Origin: Candidatus Portnoyibacteriota bacterium
GTDB taxonomy: Bacteria; Patescibacteriota; Minisyncoccia; RBG-13-40-8-A; JAUWHN01
DNA length: 8,039 nucleotides
Direction: 5' to 3'
Assembly (NCBI GenBank): GCA_030605865.1
Contig: JAUWHN010000019.1
Location: 1 to 8,039, forward strand
Shown one piece after another: positions 1 through 5,859 of this stretch. A program made the translations under genes and the position numbers. Every line of letters starts with the position of its first letter. Within the stretch, counting starts at the first letter, position 1. Below the pieces are notes generated by a model, which made no database searches, had not been told where the DNA came from, and saw only the letters and a program-made list of their open reading frames with translations.

Positions 1-781
1 ACCAAGCACCAAATGAGTTTGTAAAAAACAAAATCACAGACAACACACTACTCGCGAAAAATACCAGGATAGAGGCGTTGGGTATTATCTTTTTACGGGT
101 TACGCAGCCTGAGCCCCGCAAAGAAAACTTCGTTTTCTCACGGGGTAAACGGTCACTGCTCGCGCTTGCCCCGTAGGAGCGCTCCCCATCAGCGCCAGGC
201 TGGAAGCCTGCGGGATGGGGGAAGCTTCCTGTGGGGAGGAAAGTAAAAAGGTAATACCCAACGCCGACTATTAAAGCTGGCGCAAGATACATTGCTAAAT
301 AATTCGGGGAATCATAAAAAGCCTGCAAACGGCTGAAGGGGTCAAGCTTGCCTTGAATTAAATAAATTAAAGATATAACTGAAACAACTGCTCCTGATAA
401 AAATAAACTATAAAGAACGCCTTTAATCTGTTTAAGATTTTTAATAGTAGTAATCACCACCACAAAAAACAAAAGCGGGTCAATAAACCACCCCTTCCAG
501 ATGCCGGCGCTTACCCGAAGATCAGTAGAAAAAATTGTGGCTAAGCTTACTCCAAGTAATATCAACGATATTATAATGAACAATGAACAATGAACAGTGA
601 ACAGTTTCTTAACTTGAAACTTGAAACTTGAAACTTGAAACTTTTTGACTAGCCAAAAAACGAAAAGTCCATAAATTAAAACCTCCAACGCCGTGGTTGG
701 AATGCCAAAAATTTCAAACCGCACTAAATATAACGGCAAACAAAGAACCACCAAATATATTCCGTAAATTAAAATTTTCAT
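1..781 (-). CDS. O-antigen ligase/polymerase-like membrane protein, N-terminal part (runs off the left edge)
   Basis: A minus-strand frame opens at ATG 779-781 and has no stop for 260 codons up to the window edge, so only the N-terminal part is present. The protein is very hydrophobic, with likely membrane segments near residues 3-20, 31-45, 66-84, 98-112, 121-143, 161-172 and 237-255. The stretches GIWKGWFIDPLLFF (93-106) and SPNYLAMYLAP (158-168) resemble the Wzy/WaaL/PglL O-antigen ligase family, which joins or polymerises lipid-linked glycans at the outer face of the membrane. The C-terminal catalytic-loop region lies outside the window. The gene starts 24 bases after the flippase stop and is probably in the same operon; an AGGAG at 797-801 is 15 bases from the ATG, rather far. 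Two oddities are read in frame: heptamer repeats (residues 47-69) and a GC-rich hairpin element (residues 173-236). It is either a functional gene with an inserted loop or a decaying gene that is still open. Confidence 0.72.
   Translation of the reverse strand, partial: MKILIYGIYLVVLCLPLYLVRFEIFGIPTTALEVLIYGLFVFWLVKKFQVSSFKFQVKKLFTVHCSLFIIISLILLGVSLATIFSTDLRVSAGIWKGWFIDPLLFFVVVITTIKNLKQIKGVLYSLFLSGAVVSVISLIYLIQGKLDPFSRLQAFYDSPNYLAMYLAPALIVGVGYYLFTFLPTGSFPHPAGFQPGADGERSYGASASSDRLPREKTKFSLRGSGCVTRKKIIPNASILVFFASSVLSVILFFTNSFGAW
74..265. mobile_element. GC-rich 192-bp hairpin element with 23-bp terminal inverted repeats (MITE/REP-like), inside a CDS
   Basis: The ends 74-96 (starting GGCGTTGGGTATTA) and 243-265 (ending TAATACCCAACGCC) are inverted copies matching at 22 of 23 bases. 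By hand count 110 of 192 bases are G or C (57%), well above the AT-rich flanks. The interior is packed with dyads: a hairpin at 114-145 (CCCCG + AGAAAA arms), another at 184-220 (CCCCATC/GATGGGG enclosing CAGGCT/AGCCTG), and perfect palindromes GGAGCGCTCC (176-185) and GGAAGCTTCC (220-229). It has no internal gene of its own, so any movement would depend on a transposase elsewhere. The dinucleotide GA lies directly outside both ends (72-73, 266-267), a possible but weak target duplication. On the minus strand it is exactly 64 sense codons and keeps the host gene's frame. The element family is not recognised; the MITE/REP-like label is inference from structure. Confidence 0.7.
575..605. repeat. 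Heptamer tandem repeat, unit AATGAAC, 4 copies
   Basis: Three exact AATGAAC units (575-595) are followed by the variant AGTGAAC (596-602) and a partial unit. The array lies inside the O-antigen-ligase-like gene and is read on the minus strand as about residues 59-69, at the start of a membrane segment. Four units make 28 bases, not a multiple of three, so gain or loss of one unit would shift the frame. Confidence 0.85.
611..643. repeat. Heptamer tandem repeat, unit TTGAAAC, 4 copies
   Basis: Four exact copies of TTGAAAC occupy 614-641, with partial units on both sides. The array is read on the minus strand as KFQVSSFKFQV (residues 47-57), a basic stretch between two membrane segments. It is only 8 bases from the AATGAAC array and has the same 7-base period but a different unit. 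Confidence 0.88.
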
Positions 782-805
782 ATCTCAGAGATTCGACTCC
801 TAAAA

Positions 806-2239
806 TCACCTTCTAACCAACATCAAAACTTCTTTTTTTGTTATTCCCTTGATTAAATAAAGGACAGCGAGATAAATAATTCCTCCCAAAGTTATCAGTA
901 AAAACAAGTTCCATGCTTGGAAATAATAAAGGAATGCTCCCATAACTATGCCGGCAAAAAGAACTTTGAAGATTATTTTAAATGAAGGGAAATAACCAAT
1001 AGTTTTATAAATCAAATAAAGCATCAGGGCAACAACCAGAAATTCAGTGAAAACCGTGGTCGCAGCTGCGCCAAGATAAGAATACTTGGGAATAAAAATC
1101 AGATTAGCTATTACATTAAAAATCATCCCACTAAAATATATCCAGGCCCCGGTTTTCTGTTTGTCTAAGGCAATAATAGTATGACCAAAAAGATTGCCTA
1201 AAAATATTATACCAATAGCAAAAGCTAAAATCTGCAGAACCGGGGCTGAGACGTCAAACGCCTTGCCTCCGATTAAGACCGCAATCGGTAAAGACAAAAA
1301 CAAAAGTCCGATTACTAAAGGAACAATAAATATAATCAAAATATCCAAAGTCTTTTGGAATATTTTCTTAAATTGCTTGAGATCAGAGAGGGCAAATTTG
1401 GAAAGCAAAGGCATTATTAAACCAACAAACATAGCTGAAAAAAATATCAAGCCCTCAAGAACCTTATAAGCAATATTGTAAATGCCAACATCAGAAATAG
1501 GGCTAACTGAAGAGCGATTAATAAATCCCAAAGAAAGAAAAATGCTGTCAATTTTAAAATAAATTAAAACAAAAACTATAGAGATAGCAATTGGAAAAGC
1601 AACTTTTAAAAGCTTTTTCCAGTAGGAAAAATCAAAAGCTAAACACAGAGGAACATACTTTCGGGCAAAGAAAAAATTGAGAGTAAAAATAGAAATAGCG
1701 CTAATAATTAAAGCAACTAATATTACCAAAAGACCCGAGTCTAAATGTATGAAAAAAATCACCAGCCCCAATTGAATAGCCCTACCAATAACTTCAGCTA
1801 AGGCCGCTTTATCTGTTCGAAGATATTTCTGAAAAATGCCCATCAACACTTGCGAAGCTGATAAAAAGAAAAAGGCGACTGCTCCGATAGCAACTCCTAT
1901 TTTGACTTGAAGAGGATAAGGGAAAAGCCAAACAACAGCAAAAGCTAAGCTCAAAAATATTAAAAGAACTATCACTCTTAAAGTAAAGATATTACTGGCA
2001 ATTTTCTTTTCATCAGCGCCTGGTCGGGAAATCTCCCTGGTCATCAACGTATAAAGTCCTAGGTCGGCTAGAATATTAAACATGGCCAAAAAGGCCAAAA
2101 TTAAAGCATAGCTACCAAAACCCTCTTGACCAAGATAACGAGCAATAAGACCTATGCTAACCAAAGAAAGGGCTACGCCAATTACGCGAGCCCCAGTAGA
2201 TACTAATGTATTATATGCTATTCTGCTAACTAAAGTCAT
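806..2239 (-). CDS. Polysaccharide flippase, MOP/Wzx-like membrane protein
   Basis: A 477-residue, highly hydrophobic protein with roughly 12-14 membrane segments along its whole length, the usual size and layout of Wzx/RfbX-type flippases of the MOP exporter superfamily. These proteins move undecaprenyl-linked sugar units across the cytoplasmic membrane. The N-terminal segment is typical: RIAYNTLVSTGARVIG near residues 6-21, then ARYLGQEGFGSY at 33-44 and ADLGLYTLMTREISR around 58-72. The last part is a long run of paired hydrophobic helices ending in a basic tail. The ATG (2237-2239) follows the jag stop by only 2 bases with no visible Shine-Dalgarno sequence, which suggests translation by coupling. 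The next gene downstream is an O-antigen-ligase-like protein, so the two probably act together in surface glycan assembly. The sugar substrate cannot be read from the sequence. Confidence 0.88.
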   Translation of the reverse strand: MTLVSRIAYNTLVSTGARVIGVALSLVSIGLIARYLGQEGFGSYALILAFLAMFNILADLGLYTLMTREISRPGADEKKIASNIFTLRVIVLLIFLSLAFAVVWLFPYPLQVKIGVAIGAVAFFFLSASQVLMGIFQKYLRTDKAALAEVIGRAIQLGLVIFFIHLDSGLLVILVALIISAISIFTLNFFFARKYVPLCLAFDFSYWKKLLKVAFPIAISIVFVLIYFKIDSIFLSLGFINRSSVSPISDVGIYNIAYKVLEGLIFFSAMFVGLIMPLLSKFALSDLKQFKKIFQKTLDILIIFIVPLVIGLLFLSLPIAVLIGGKAFDVSAPVLQILAFAIGIIFLGNLFGHTIIALDKQKTGAWIYFSGMIFNVIANLIFIPKYSYLGAAATTVFTEFLVVALMLYLIYKTIGYFPSFKIIFKVLFAGIVMGAFLYYFQAWNLFLLITLGGIIYLAVLYLIKGITKKEVLMLVRR

Positions 2240-2241
2240 AT

Positions 2242-2703
2242 TTAGGGATAAGGGCGAACTACCACCCTCCTTTCCGGCTCCTCCCCAATGCTTTCTGTGA
2301 CGATATCTGATCTTTCAGCAAGCCCGAGATGAATAATTCTTCGCTCATAGGAAGACATTGGCTGGAACATAACCGATTTCTTGGTCTTAGCTACCTGGCC
2401 AGCTATTTCTCGAGCTAATTCTTTTAGAAATGCCTCTCTTTTTTCTCTGTAGCCGTTAATATCCAATAAAAACAGCGGGGTTTCAGGGGTTTGCTTGGAC
2501 ACCAATAATCTCAAAATCCGTTGAAGGTCATTAAGATTAGACCCGCTTTGACCAATAAGCCGACTGGCATCCTCTTCTATATTAACGCTGACAACCAAAA
2601 TTGGAGAGGCCTGCTGTTTCTTGACTTCAACAGTTACTTCTTTAAAAGTCATTTTTTTAAGCAACTCTTCGGTTGTTTTTTTGATTAGTTTTTCGTCTTT
2701 CAT
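2242..2703 (-). CDS. jag: Jag/KhpB-type RNA-binding protein (KH + R3H domains)
   Basis: A 153-residue protein with a type II KH domain whose GxxG loop is seen in LIGQSGSNL (49-57), followed by a C-terminal R3H domain with the R-x3-H core in SSYERRIIHLGL (117-128) and ending RRVVVRP. Jag (KhpB) proteins bind RNA and are nearly always encoded beside yidC; in firmicutes they affect cell elongation and envelope growth. This copy starts almost directly with the KH domain and lacks the roughly 50-residue Jag_N domain of longer homologues. Its ATG overlaps the yidC stop by 4 bases (ATGA), so translation is probably coupled. No Shine-Dalgarno sequence is visible. Identification is firm; the function in this organism is inferred from the family. 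Confidence 0.93.
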   Translation of the reverse strand: MKDEKLIKKTTEELLKKMTFKEVTVEVKKQQASPILVVSVNIEEDASRLIGQSGSNLNDLQRILRLLVSKQTPETPLFLLDINGYREKREAFLKELAREIAGQVAKTKKSVMFQPMSSYERRIIHLGLAERSDIVTESIGEEPERRVVVRPYP

Positions 2704-3416
2704 TTGCGGTTAACCAGCCAATATTCACCTATACCGAACAGAGTGCTAACTGCCCAATATAAAGGAAGGCCGGCTGGGAGCTTTAAAGAAATAAAAACTA
2801 TAATCAGGGGCATAAAATAAGTCATCTGGCGACCCATAGATTGTTGGATGTTCATTTTCTGATCCGCTCCTTGAGTCTTAGCAGGGGAACTTTTAAACAT
2901 TATTTTGCTTTGGATAAATTGAAAAACGCCTGCTGCGATTGCTAAAAAAAGACTAGGAAGTGCAAGATTAACTAATCCTAAAAACATTGGATTGATAGTT
3001 CCGGGATTGGCAATAAAAGAATATACTCCTTCAAGCTGACCATTGCTTGTTATCATCTCCGAAATATTTATAAAAAGACGATATAAAGCTATAAAAATAG
3101 GAAGCTGGATAAGAAGAGGTAGACAGCCGGAGGCAGGATTAACTTTATTTTCTTTATAAAAATTCATCATCTGACGAGCTCTCTCTTCCTTGTCTTTGTA
3201 TTTTTTTTGTATTTCTTTTATCTTTGGCTGAAGCCCTTCTAAAGATTTTCGAGCTTTAATTCCTTTCTTGGAGAGAGGAAAAAGAATTATCCTAAGCAAT
3301 AAAGTAAGCAAAATAATAGCCACGCCAAAATCGGGAATAATATTATAAAAGAAGATTAATATATTAAACAATGGCTGGTAAAGTAGTTGATTAAAGATGG
3401 TGCTAATTGCTTCCAT
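2700..3416 (-). CDS. yidC: YidC/Oxa1-family membrane protein insertase
   Basis: A 238-residue insertase that places proteins in the cytoplasmic membrane, alone or with SecYEG. Membrane segments lie near residues 12-27, 31-47, 100-116, 140-167, 198-212 and 215-234. The conserved arginine of the hydrophilic groove is R42 in LLRIILFPL, followed by a charged cytoplasmic coiled-coil hairpin (about 50-90). Family signature NPASGCLPLLIQLPIFIALY spans 93-112 and the typical end LPAGLPLYW is at 213-221. It lacks the large periplasmic domain of proteobacterial YidC and has no lipobox. The ATG is 3 bases after the yidD stop; a GGAGGA inside the end of yidD is 18 bases away, too far for a normal Shine-Dalgarno sequence. 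Confidence 0.96.
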   Translation of the reverse strand: MEAISTIFNQLLYQPLFNILIFFYNIIPDFGVAIILLTLLLRIILFPLSKKGIKARKSLEGLQPKIKEIQKKYKDKEERARQMMNFYKENKVNPASGCLPLLIQLPIFIALYRLFINISEMITSNGQLEGVYSFIANPGTINPMFLGLVNLALPSLFLAIAAGVFQFIQSKIMFKSSPAKTQGADQKMNIQQSMGRQMTYFMPLIIVFISLKLPAGLPLYWAVSTLFGIGEYWLVNRK

Positions 3417-3419
3417 AAA

Positions 3420-3641
3420 CTATATAGGGTCATATCCTCCTTTATTAAAAGGATGACATCTTAATATTCTCTTTAACCCTTTGAAACCACCTCTTAAAAT
3501 CCCATATTGTTCAATTGCCTGATAACTATATTCCGAACAAGTGGGATGAAAACGACAACCACAATTAGGGCTTAGGTGATACAAGACAGGAGACAAAGTC
3601 TTTTGGTATAAATGGATTAATTTTAGGAATATGTATTTCAT
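3420..3641 (-). CDS. yidD: Membrane protein insertion efficiency factor YidD
   Basis: A 73-residue protein with the full YidD signature: CRFHPTCSEYSYQAIEQYG at 29-47 and RCHPFNKGGYDP at 61-72, including the conserved cysteines. The N-terminus (KYIFLKLIHLYQKTLSP) forms the amphipathic helix that is thought to hold YidD to the inner face of the membrane, where it helps YidC-dependent insertion. Its ATG overlaps the rnpA stop by 4 bases (ATGA). Unlike most genes here it has a plausible Shine-Dalgarno sequence, AGGAG (3652-3656), 10 bases upstream of the start. It ends in DPI, without the VP seen in many homologues. Confidence 0.96.
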   Translation of the reverse strand: MKYIFLKLIHLYQKTLSPVLYHLSPNCGCRFHPTCSEYSYQAIEQYGILRGGFKGLKRILRCHPFNKGGYDPI

Positions 3642-3985
3642 AATTTCAAAACTCCTGCTTTCTCCAACAATCCCTCGAGTTCTTCTTTTATCTCTTGATA
3701 ACTTTTATCAACCACCCATGTCTTTGCTCCAATTATAACATCAAATCCCGACTTTATATCCTCTAGTCTCTTTCTGATAACATCTCTTGATCTTCTCTTG
3801 ATCTTATTGCGGATTGTTGCTTTTTTAGATATTTTTGTTCCAACAACAAGCCCAAATCTAGAAACTTTTAAATTATTCCTTTTTATTATTTTTAAAAAAA
3901 GAAATTTGCCATCAAAAGTTTTTCCTCTCTTAAAAACTAATTCAAAATCTTTGTTTTTTTTTAAACGGTGTTGTTTAGTTAACAT
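3638..3985 (-). CDS. rnpA: Ribonuclease P protein component
   Basis: A 115-residue basic protein, the normal RnpA length. It is the protein subunit of RNase P, which helps the catalytic RNA remove tRNA 5' leaders. Visible family features are the N-terminal LTKQHRLKKNKDF (2-14), the central FGLVVGTKISKKA (44-56) and the RNA-binding RNR-type helix IRNKIKRRSRDVIRK (58-72). The start ATG shares one base with the rpmH stop (TAATG), and the TGA stop overlaps the yidD start. An AAGG sequence 11 bases upstream of the ATG, inside rpmH, could serve as a weak ribosome site. Confidence 0.95.
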   Translation of the reverse strand: MLTKQHRLKKNKDFELVFKRGKTFDGKFLFLKIIKRNNLKVSRFGLVVGTKISKKATIRNKIKRRSRDVIRKRLEDIKSGFDVIIGAKTWVVDKSYQEIKEELEGLLEKAGVLKL

Positions 3986-4125
3986 TATACTGTAAGCCTT
4001 GTTCTTTTCTTTGCTCTTCTCCTGCTCAAAATTCGTTGCCCTTGTTTGGTGAGCATTCTTTTACGAAACCCGTGGGTTCTTTTTCTCTTTCTTTTTTTTG
4101 GTTTATAAGTTAAAGCTTCTGCCAT
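3985..4125 (-). CDS. rpmH: Ribosomal protein L34 (46 aa)
   Basis: Translating the minus strand from ATG 4123-4125 to TAA 3985-3987 gives 46 residues, about a third of them Lys or Arg. It contains the L34 core KRKRKRTHGFRKRM (11-24) and the usual ending SRRRAKKRTRLTV (34-46). L34 is a small protein of the large ribosomal subunit and is typically the first gene of the rpmH-rnpA-yidD-yidC operon, as here. It is slightly longer at the N-terminus than the common 44-residue form (MAEALTYKPK instead of MKRTYQPS-like). The leader is AT-only just before the start and shows no Shine-Dalgarno sequence. A -35/-10 pair lies upstream at 4166-4194. Confidence 0.97.
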   Translation of the reverse strand: MAEALTYKPKKRKRKRTHGFRKRMLTKQGQRILSRRRAKKRTRLTV

Positions 4126-4165
4126 ATATTTAAAATATAGTTTTACTTGATAATTTTATAATTCT

Positions 4166-4194
4166 ATATTAACATTAAGTAAAGCAATGGTCAA
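4166..4194 (-). promoter_or_regulatory. Sigma-70-type promoter for the rpmH operon
   Basis: Reading the minus strand, a -35 element TTGACC (4189-4194, 5/6 to consensus) and a -10 element TAATAT (4166-4171, 4/6) are separated by exactly 17 bases. A transcript would start near 4155-4160, giving a leader of about 30-35 bases before the rpmH ATG. No other good pair is seen in the 158-base divergent spacer for this direction. This single promoter could serve the whole minus-strand block, since the later genes have almost no spacers. Confidence 0.55.
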
Positions 4195-4206
4195 TTTCAA
4201 ATTAGC

Positions 4207-4237
4207 TTTTCCACTCCTAATCCACATATTATTAACA
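4207..4237 (+). promoter_or_regulatory. Three DnaA-box-like 9-mers phased at 11 bp upstream of dnaA
   Basis: TTTTCCACT (4207-4215), TAATCCACA (4218-4226) and TTATTAACA (4229-4237) each differ by one base from the DnaA-box consensus TTWTNCACA. They share one orientation and are exactly 11 bases apart (9-mer plus a 2-base gap). They could act in dnaA autoregulation or as one half of a split origin. The boxes are low-affinity by sequence, so the assignment rests on the phasing. Confidence 0.5.
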
Positions 4238-4248
4238 AAAATTGCCTA

Positions 4249-4283
4249 TTGACTTATTGCTCTTGAAGGATTATTTTTATAAT
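4249..4283 (+). promoter_or_regulatory. Possible dnaA promoter / translation signals (ambiguous)
   Basis: TTGACT (4249-4254) is a good -35 element, with TATTTT (4272-4277) 17 bases downstream; a perfect TATAAT (4278-4283) abuts the dnaA ATG but at a 23-base spacing. The same stretch holds GAAGGA (4265-4270), which could be a Shine-Dalgarno sequence 13 bases before ATG 4284. The two readings conflict: a transcript from this -10 would begin at or within the ORF and lose the Shine-Dalgarno. A leaderless dnaA message, or a promoter further upstream, are both possible. Confidence 0.3.
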
Positions 4284-5666
4284 ATGACTAATGAAGAACT
4301 CTGGCAAATTGTTTTAGGGGAAATAGAACTTTCCATTTCTAAGGCAAGCTATATTACCTGGTTCAAGAATACTAATGTCCTCTCAAATAAAGATGGCCAG
4401 ATTGTCATCAGTGTACCTAATGCTTTTACTAAAGAATGGTTGGAAAACAAATACAGCAAAATCATCCAAAAAGCTCTGAGAAATATTTCCAAGGACATTA
4501 AAGAAACAAGTTATGTTATTAATTATAAAAAGGAAGCAGAATCAGCAAAGAAAAAGAAGAAAAAGAAAGTTCCCAGCAAATTAGAAGTTTCCATCCTTGA
4601 TGAACAGCTTGATTTCAATCAAATTACCGTTGATAAAAAAACAAATCTAAATCCTCGTTATTCTCTTGATAATTTCGTTGTAGCTTCTTTCAATGAATTG
4701 GCTCATGCAGCAGCTCAATCAGTAATAAAAAGTCCTGGTCGTACCTATAATCCCTTTTTTATCTATGGAGGCGTAGGAATAGGAAAAACCCATCTTCTTC
4801 AAGCAATTGGAAATAAAATAGCAAAAGAAAATTCCAGCAAAAAAATAATTTATGTGTCTTCAGAAAAATTTACAGACGATGTTATATCAGCTATTGCTAA
4901 AGGCGAAATGGATAAACTAAAAAATTATTACAGAAAAATAGATGTCTTAATTATTGACGATATCCAGTTTTTGGCTGGCAAAGAAAAAACTCAAGAGGAA
5001 TTCTTTCATACCTTCAACACTCTTTATGAAAATAATAAACAAATTATTCTGAGTAGTGACCGGCCGCCCAAAGCAATACCTACTCTCGAAGAACGACTCA
5101 GGTCAAGATTTGAAGGAGTAATGATTGCTGATATAGGTCACCCCGACCTTGAGACAAGAATTGTAATTCTTAAAACAAAAATAAAAGATTTAAATCTAGA
5201 ATTGCCCGATGAAATACTAAACTATATTGCTTCTAATGTCCAAACAAATATTAGAGAGCTTGAGGGTGCTTTAAATAGAATACTTGCCTTTGTTAAACTT
5301 AACAATTCTATTCCCGCACAAAACCAGGTAGTAAAAATTCTTAAAAATATTATTTCTAATCCCCAAAAAAGAACCACTCATAAAAACATTATAAAAATAG
5401 TAGCTGAGTTTTATGATATCGATCCTAAGGATTTAACTGATCGTAGTAGAAAAAAAGAATTAGTCAAACCAAGACAAGTGGCTATGTATCTATTGCGGTG
5501 GGAACTAAAAAGTTCTTATCCATTTATTGGAGCTAAACTTGGAGGACGAGATCATACAACCGCTATCTACGCCTGTGAAAAAATAACAAAAGAAAAAGAA
5601 AATAATGACTCCTTTGAAGAAGAATTAAATCTTATTCGTCAACGTCTATATAATTATACTAGTTAA
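4284..5666 (+). CDS. dnaA: Chromosomal replication initiator protein DnaA
   Basis: A 460-residue initiator that binds DnaA boxes, forms an ATP-bound filament and melts the origin. All four domains are visible. Domain I (about 1-80) begins LWQIVLGEIE and has the TWF motif. Domain II is a linker with a run of seven lysines (about 89-95). Domain III is the AAA+ core with Walker A GGVGIGKT (162-169), Walker B LIIDD (222-226), the box VII arginine region RLRSRFEG (271-278) and sensor II NIRELEGAL (322-330). Domain IV carries the DNA-binding signature KPRQVAMYLLR (395-405) and GGRDHTT (420-426). A frame extension to TTG at 4242 would add 14 residues that do not resemble DnaA, so ATG 4284 is chosen. 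Residues contacting the box look normal, apart from a W in LLRWEL. Confidence 0.97.
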   Translation: MTNEELWQIVLGEIELSISKASYITWFKNTNVLSNKDGQIVISVPNAFTKEWLENKYSKIIQKALRNISKDIKETSYVINYKKEAESAKKKKKKKVPSKLEVSILDEQLDFNQITVDKKTNLNPRYSLDNFVVASFNELAHAAAQSVIKSPGRTYNPFFIYGGVGIGKTHLLQAIGNKIAKENSSKKIIYVSSEKFTDDVISAIAKGEMDKLKNYYRKIDVLIIDDIQFLAGKEKTQEEFFHTFNTLYENNKQIILSSDRPPKAIPTLEERLRSRFEGVMIADIGHPDLETRIVILKTKIKDLNLELPDEILNYIASNVQTNIRELEGALNRILAFVKLNNSIPAQNQVVKILKNIISNPQKRTTHKNIIKIVAEFYDIDPKDLTDRSRKKELVKPRQVAMYLLRWELKSSYPFIGAKLGGRDHTTAIYACEKITKEKENNDSFEEELNLIRQRLYNYTS

Positions 5667-5706
5667 TCCTTCACCCCCAGCCAAAGGTGAGGGGTTAATA
5701 ACTAGT
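5658..5706 (+). repeat. Inverted repeat over the dnaA stop codon; possible terminator or attenuator
   Basis: The outer arms ACTAGTTA (5658-5665) and TAACTAGT (5699-5706) pair perfectly. After a small asymmetric bulge, CCTTCACC (5668-5675) pairs with GGTGAGGG (5686-5693), with one G-U pair, around a 10-base loop. The stop codon TAA (5664-5666) lies in the stem. No run of T follows, so this is not a classic intrinsic terminator. It may slow or stabilise the dnaA transcript end, or separate transcription from the origin. Confidence 0.5.
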
Positions 5707-5763
5707 GGAATAAACTGTTAAAAAATTCTTAAACATAATTAGTATAAAAAGTTTGCCCAGTGT

Positions 5764-5794
5764 TTATTCACTACTTTTTCACAAATTTTTCAAC
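5764..5794 (+). promoter_or_regulatory. Three DnaA-box-like 9-mers phased at 11 bp in the dnaA-dnaN spacer
   Basis: TTATTCACT (5764-5772, one mismatch), TTTTTCACA (5775-5783, exact match to TTWTNCACA) and TTTTTCAAC (5786-5794, two mismatches) are in the same orientation and exactly 11 bases apart. A strong box followed by weaker ones pointing to an AT-rich stretch is the arrangement expected for a DnaA filament growing toward the unwinding element. Confidence 0.6.
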
Positions 5795-5829
5795 AGATTT
5801 TTAAGATAAAATTTATATAACTAAAGCCA

Positions 5830-5843
5830 AAAAATCGATTTTT
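5830..5843. repeat. 14-bp perfect palindrome AAAAATCGATTTTT in the origin spacer
   Basis: The sequence is self-complementary around the central CG (5836/5837), with A and T tracts on each side that should bend the helix. It lies between the AT-rich stretch and the dnaN leader. It might be a binding site for a dimeric regulator or an architectural element; no known operator is recognised. Confidence 0.5.
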
Positions 5844-5859
5844 CCCCAGAATTTCAGCT

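Noticed and set aside
74..265. Structured RNA gene or riboswitch
   Set aside because: The inverted ends and palindromes fit a DNA repeat better, it lies inside an open coding frame, and no known RNA family is recognised.
72..267. GA dinucleotides as a proven target-site duplication
   Set aside because: Two bases match too easily by chance; an empty site is required.
575..643. CRISPR-like array
   Set aside because: Units are only 7 bases, directly adjacent, without spacers.
1194..1469. Plus-strand 91-residue open frame
   Set aside because: It lies wholly inside the flippase gene on the other strand, has no family features and no ribosome site.
3798..3995. Plus-strand 65-residue open frame
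   Set aside because: Antisense shadow of rnpA; its composition is the complement of a Lys-rich gene.
5668..5710. Classic intrinsic terminator after dnaA
   Set aside because: The stem is good but is followed by GGAATAAAC rather than a T run.
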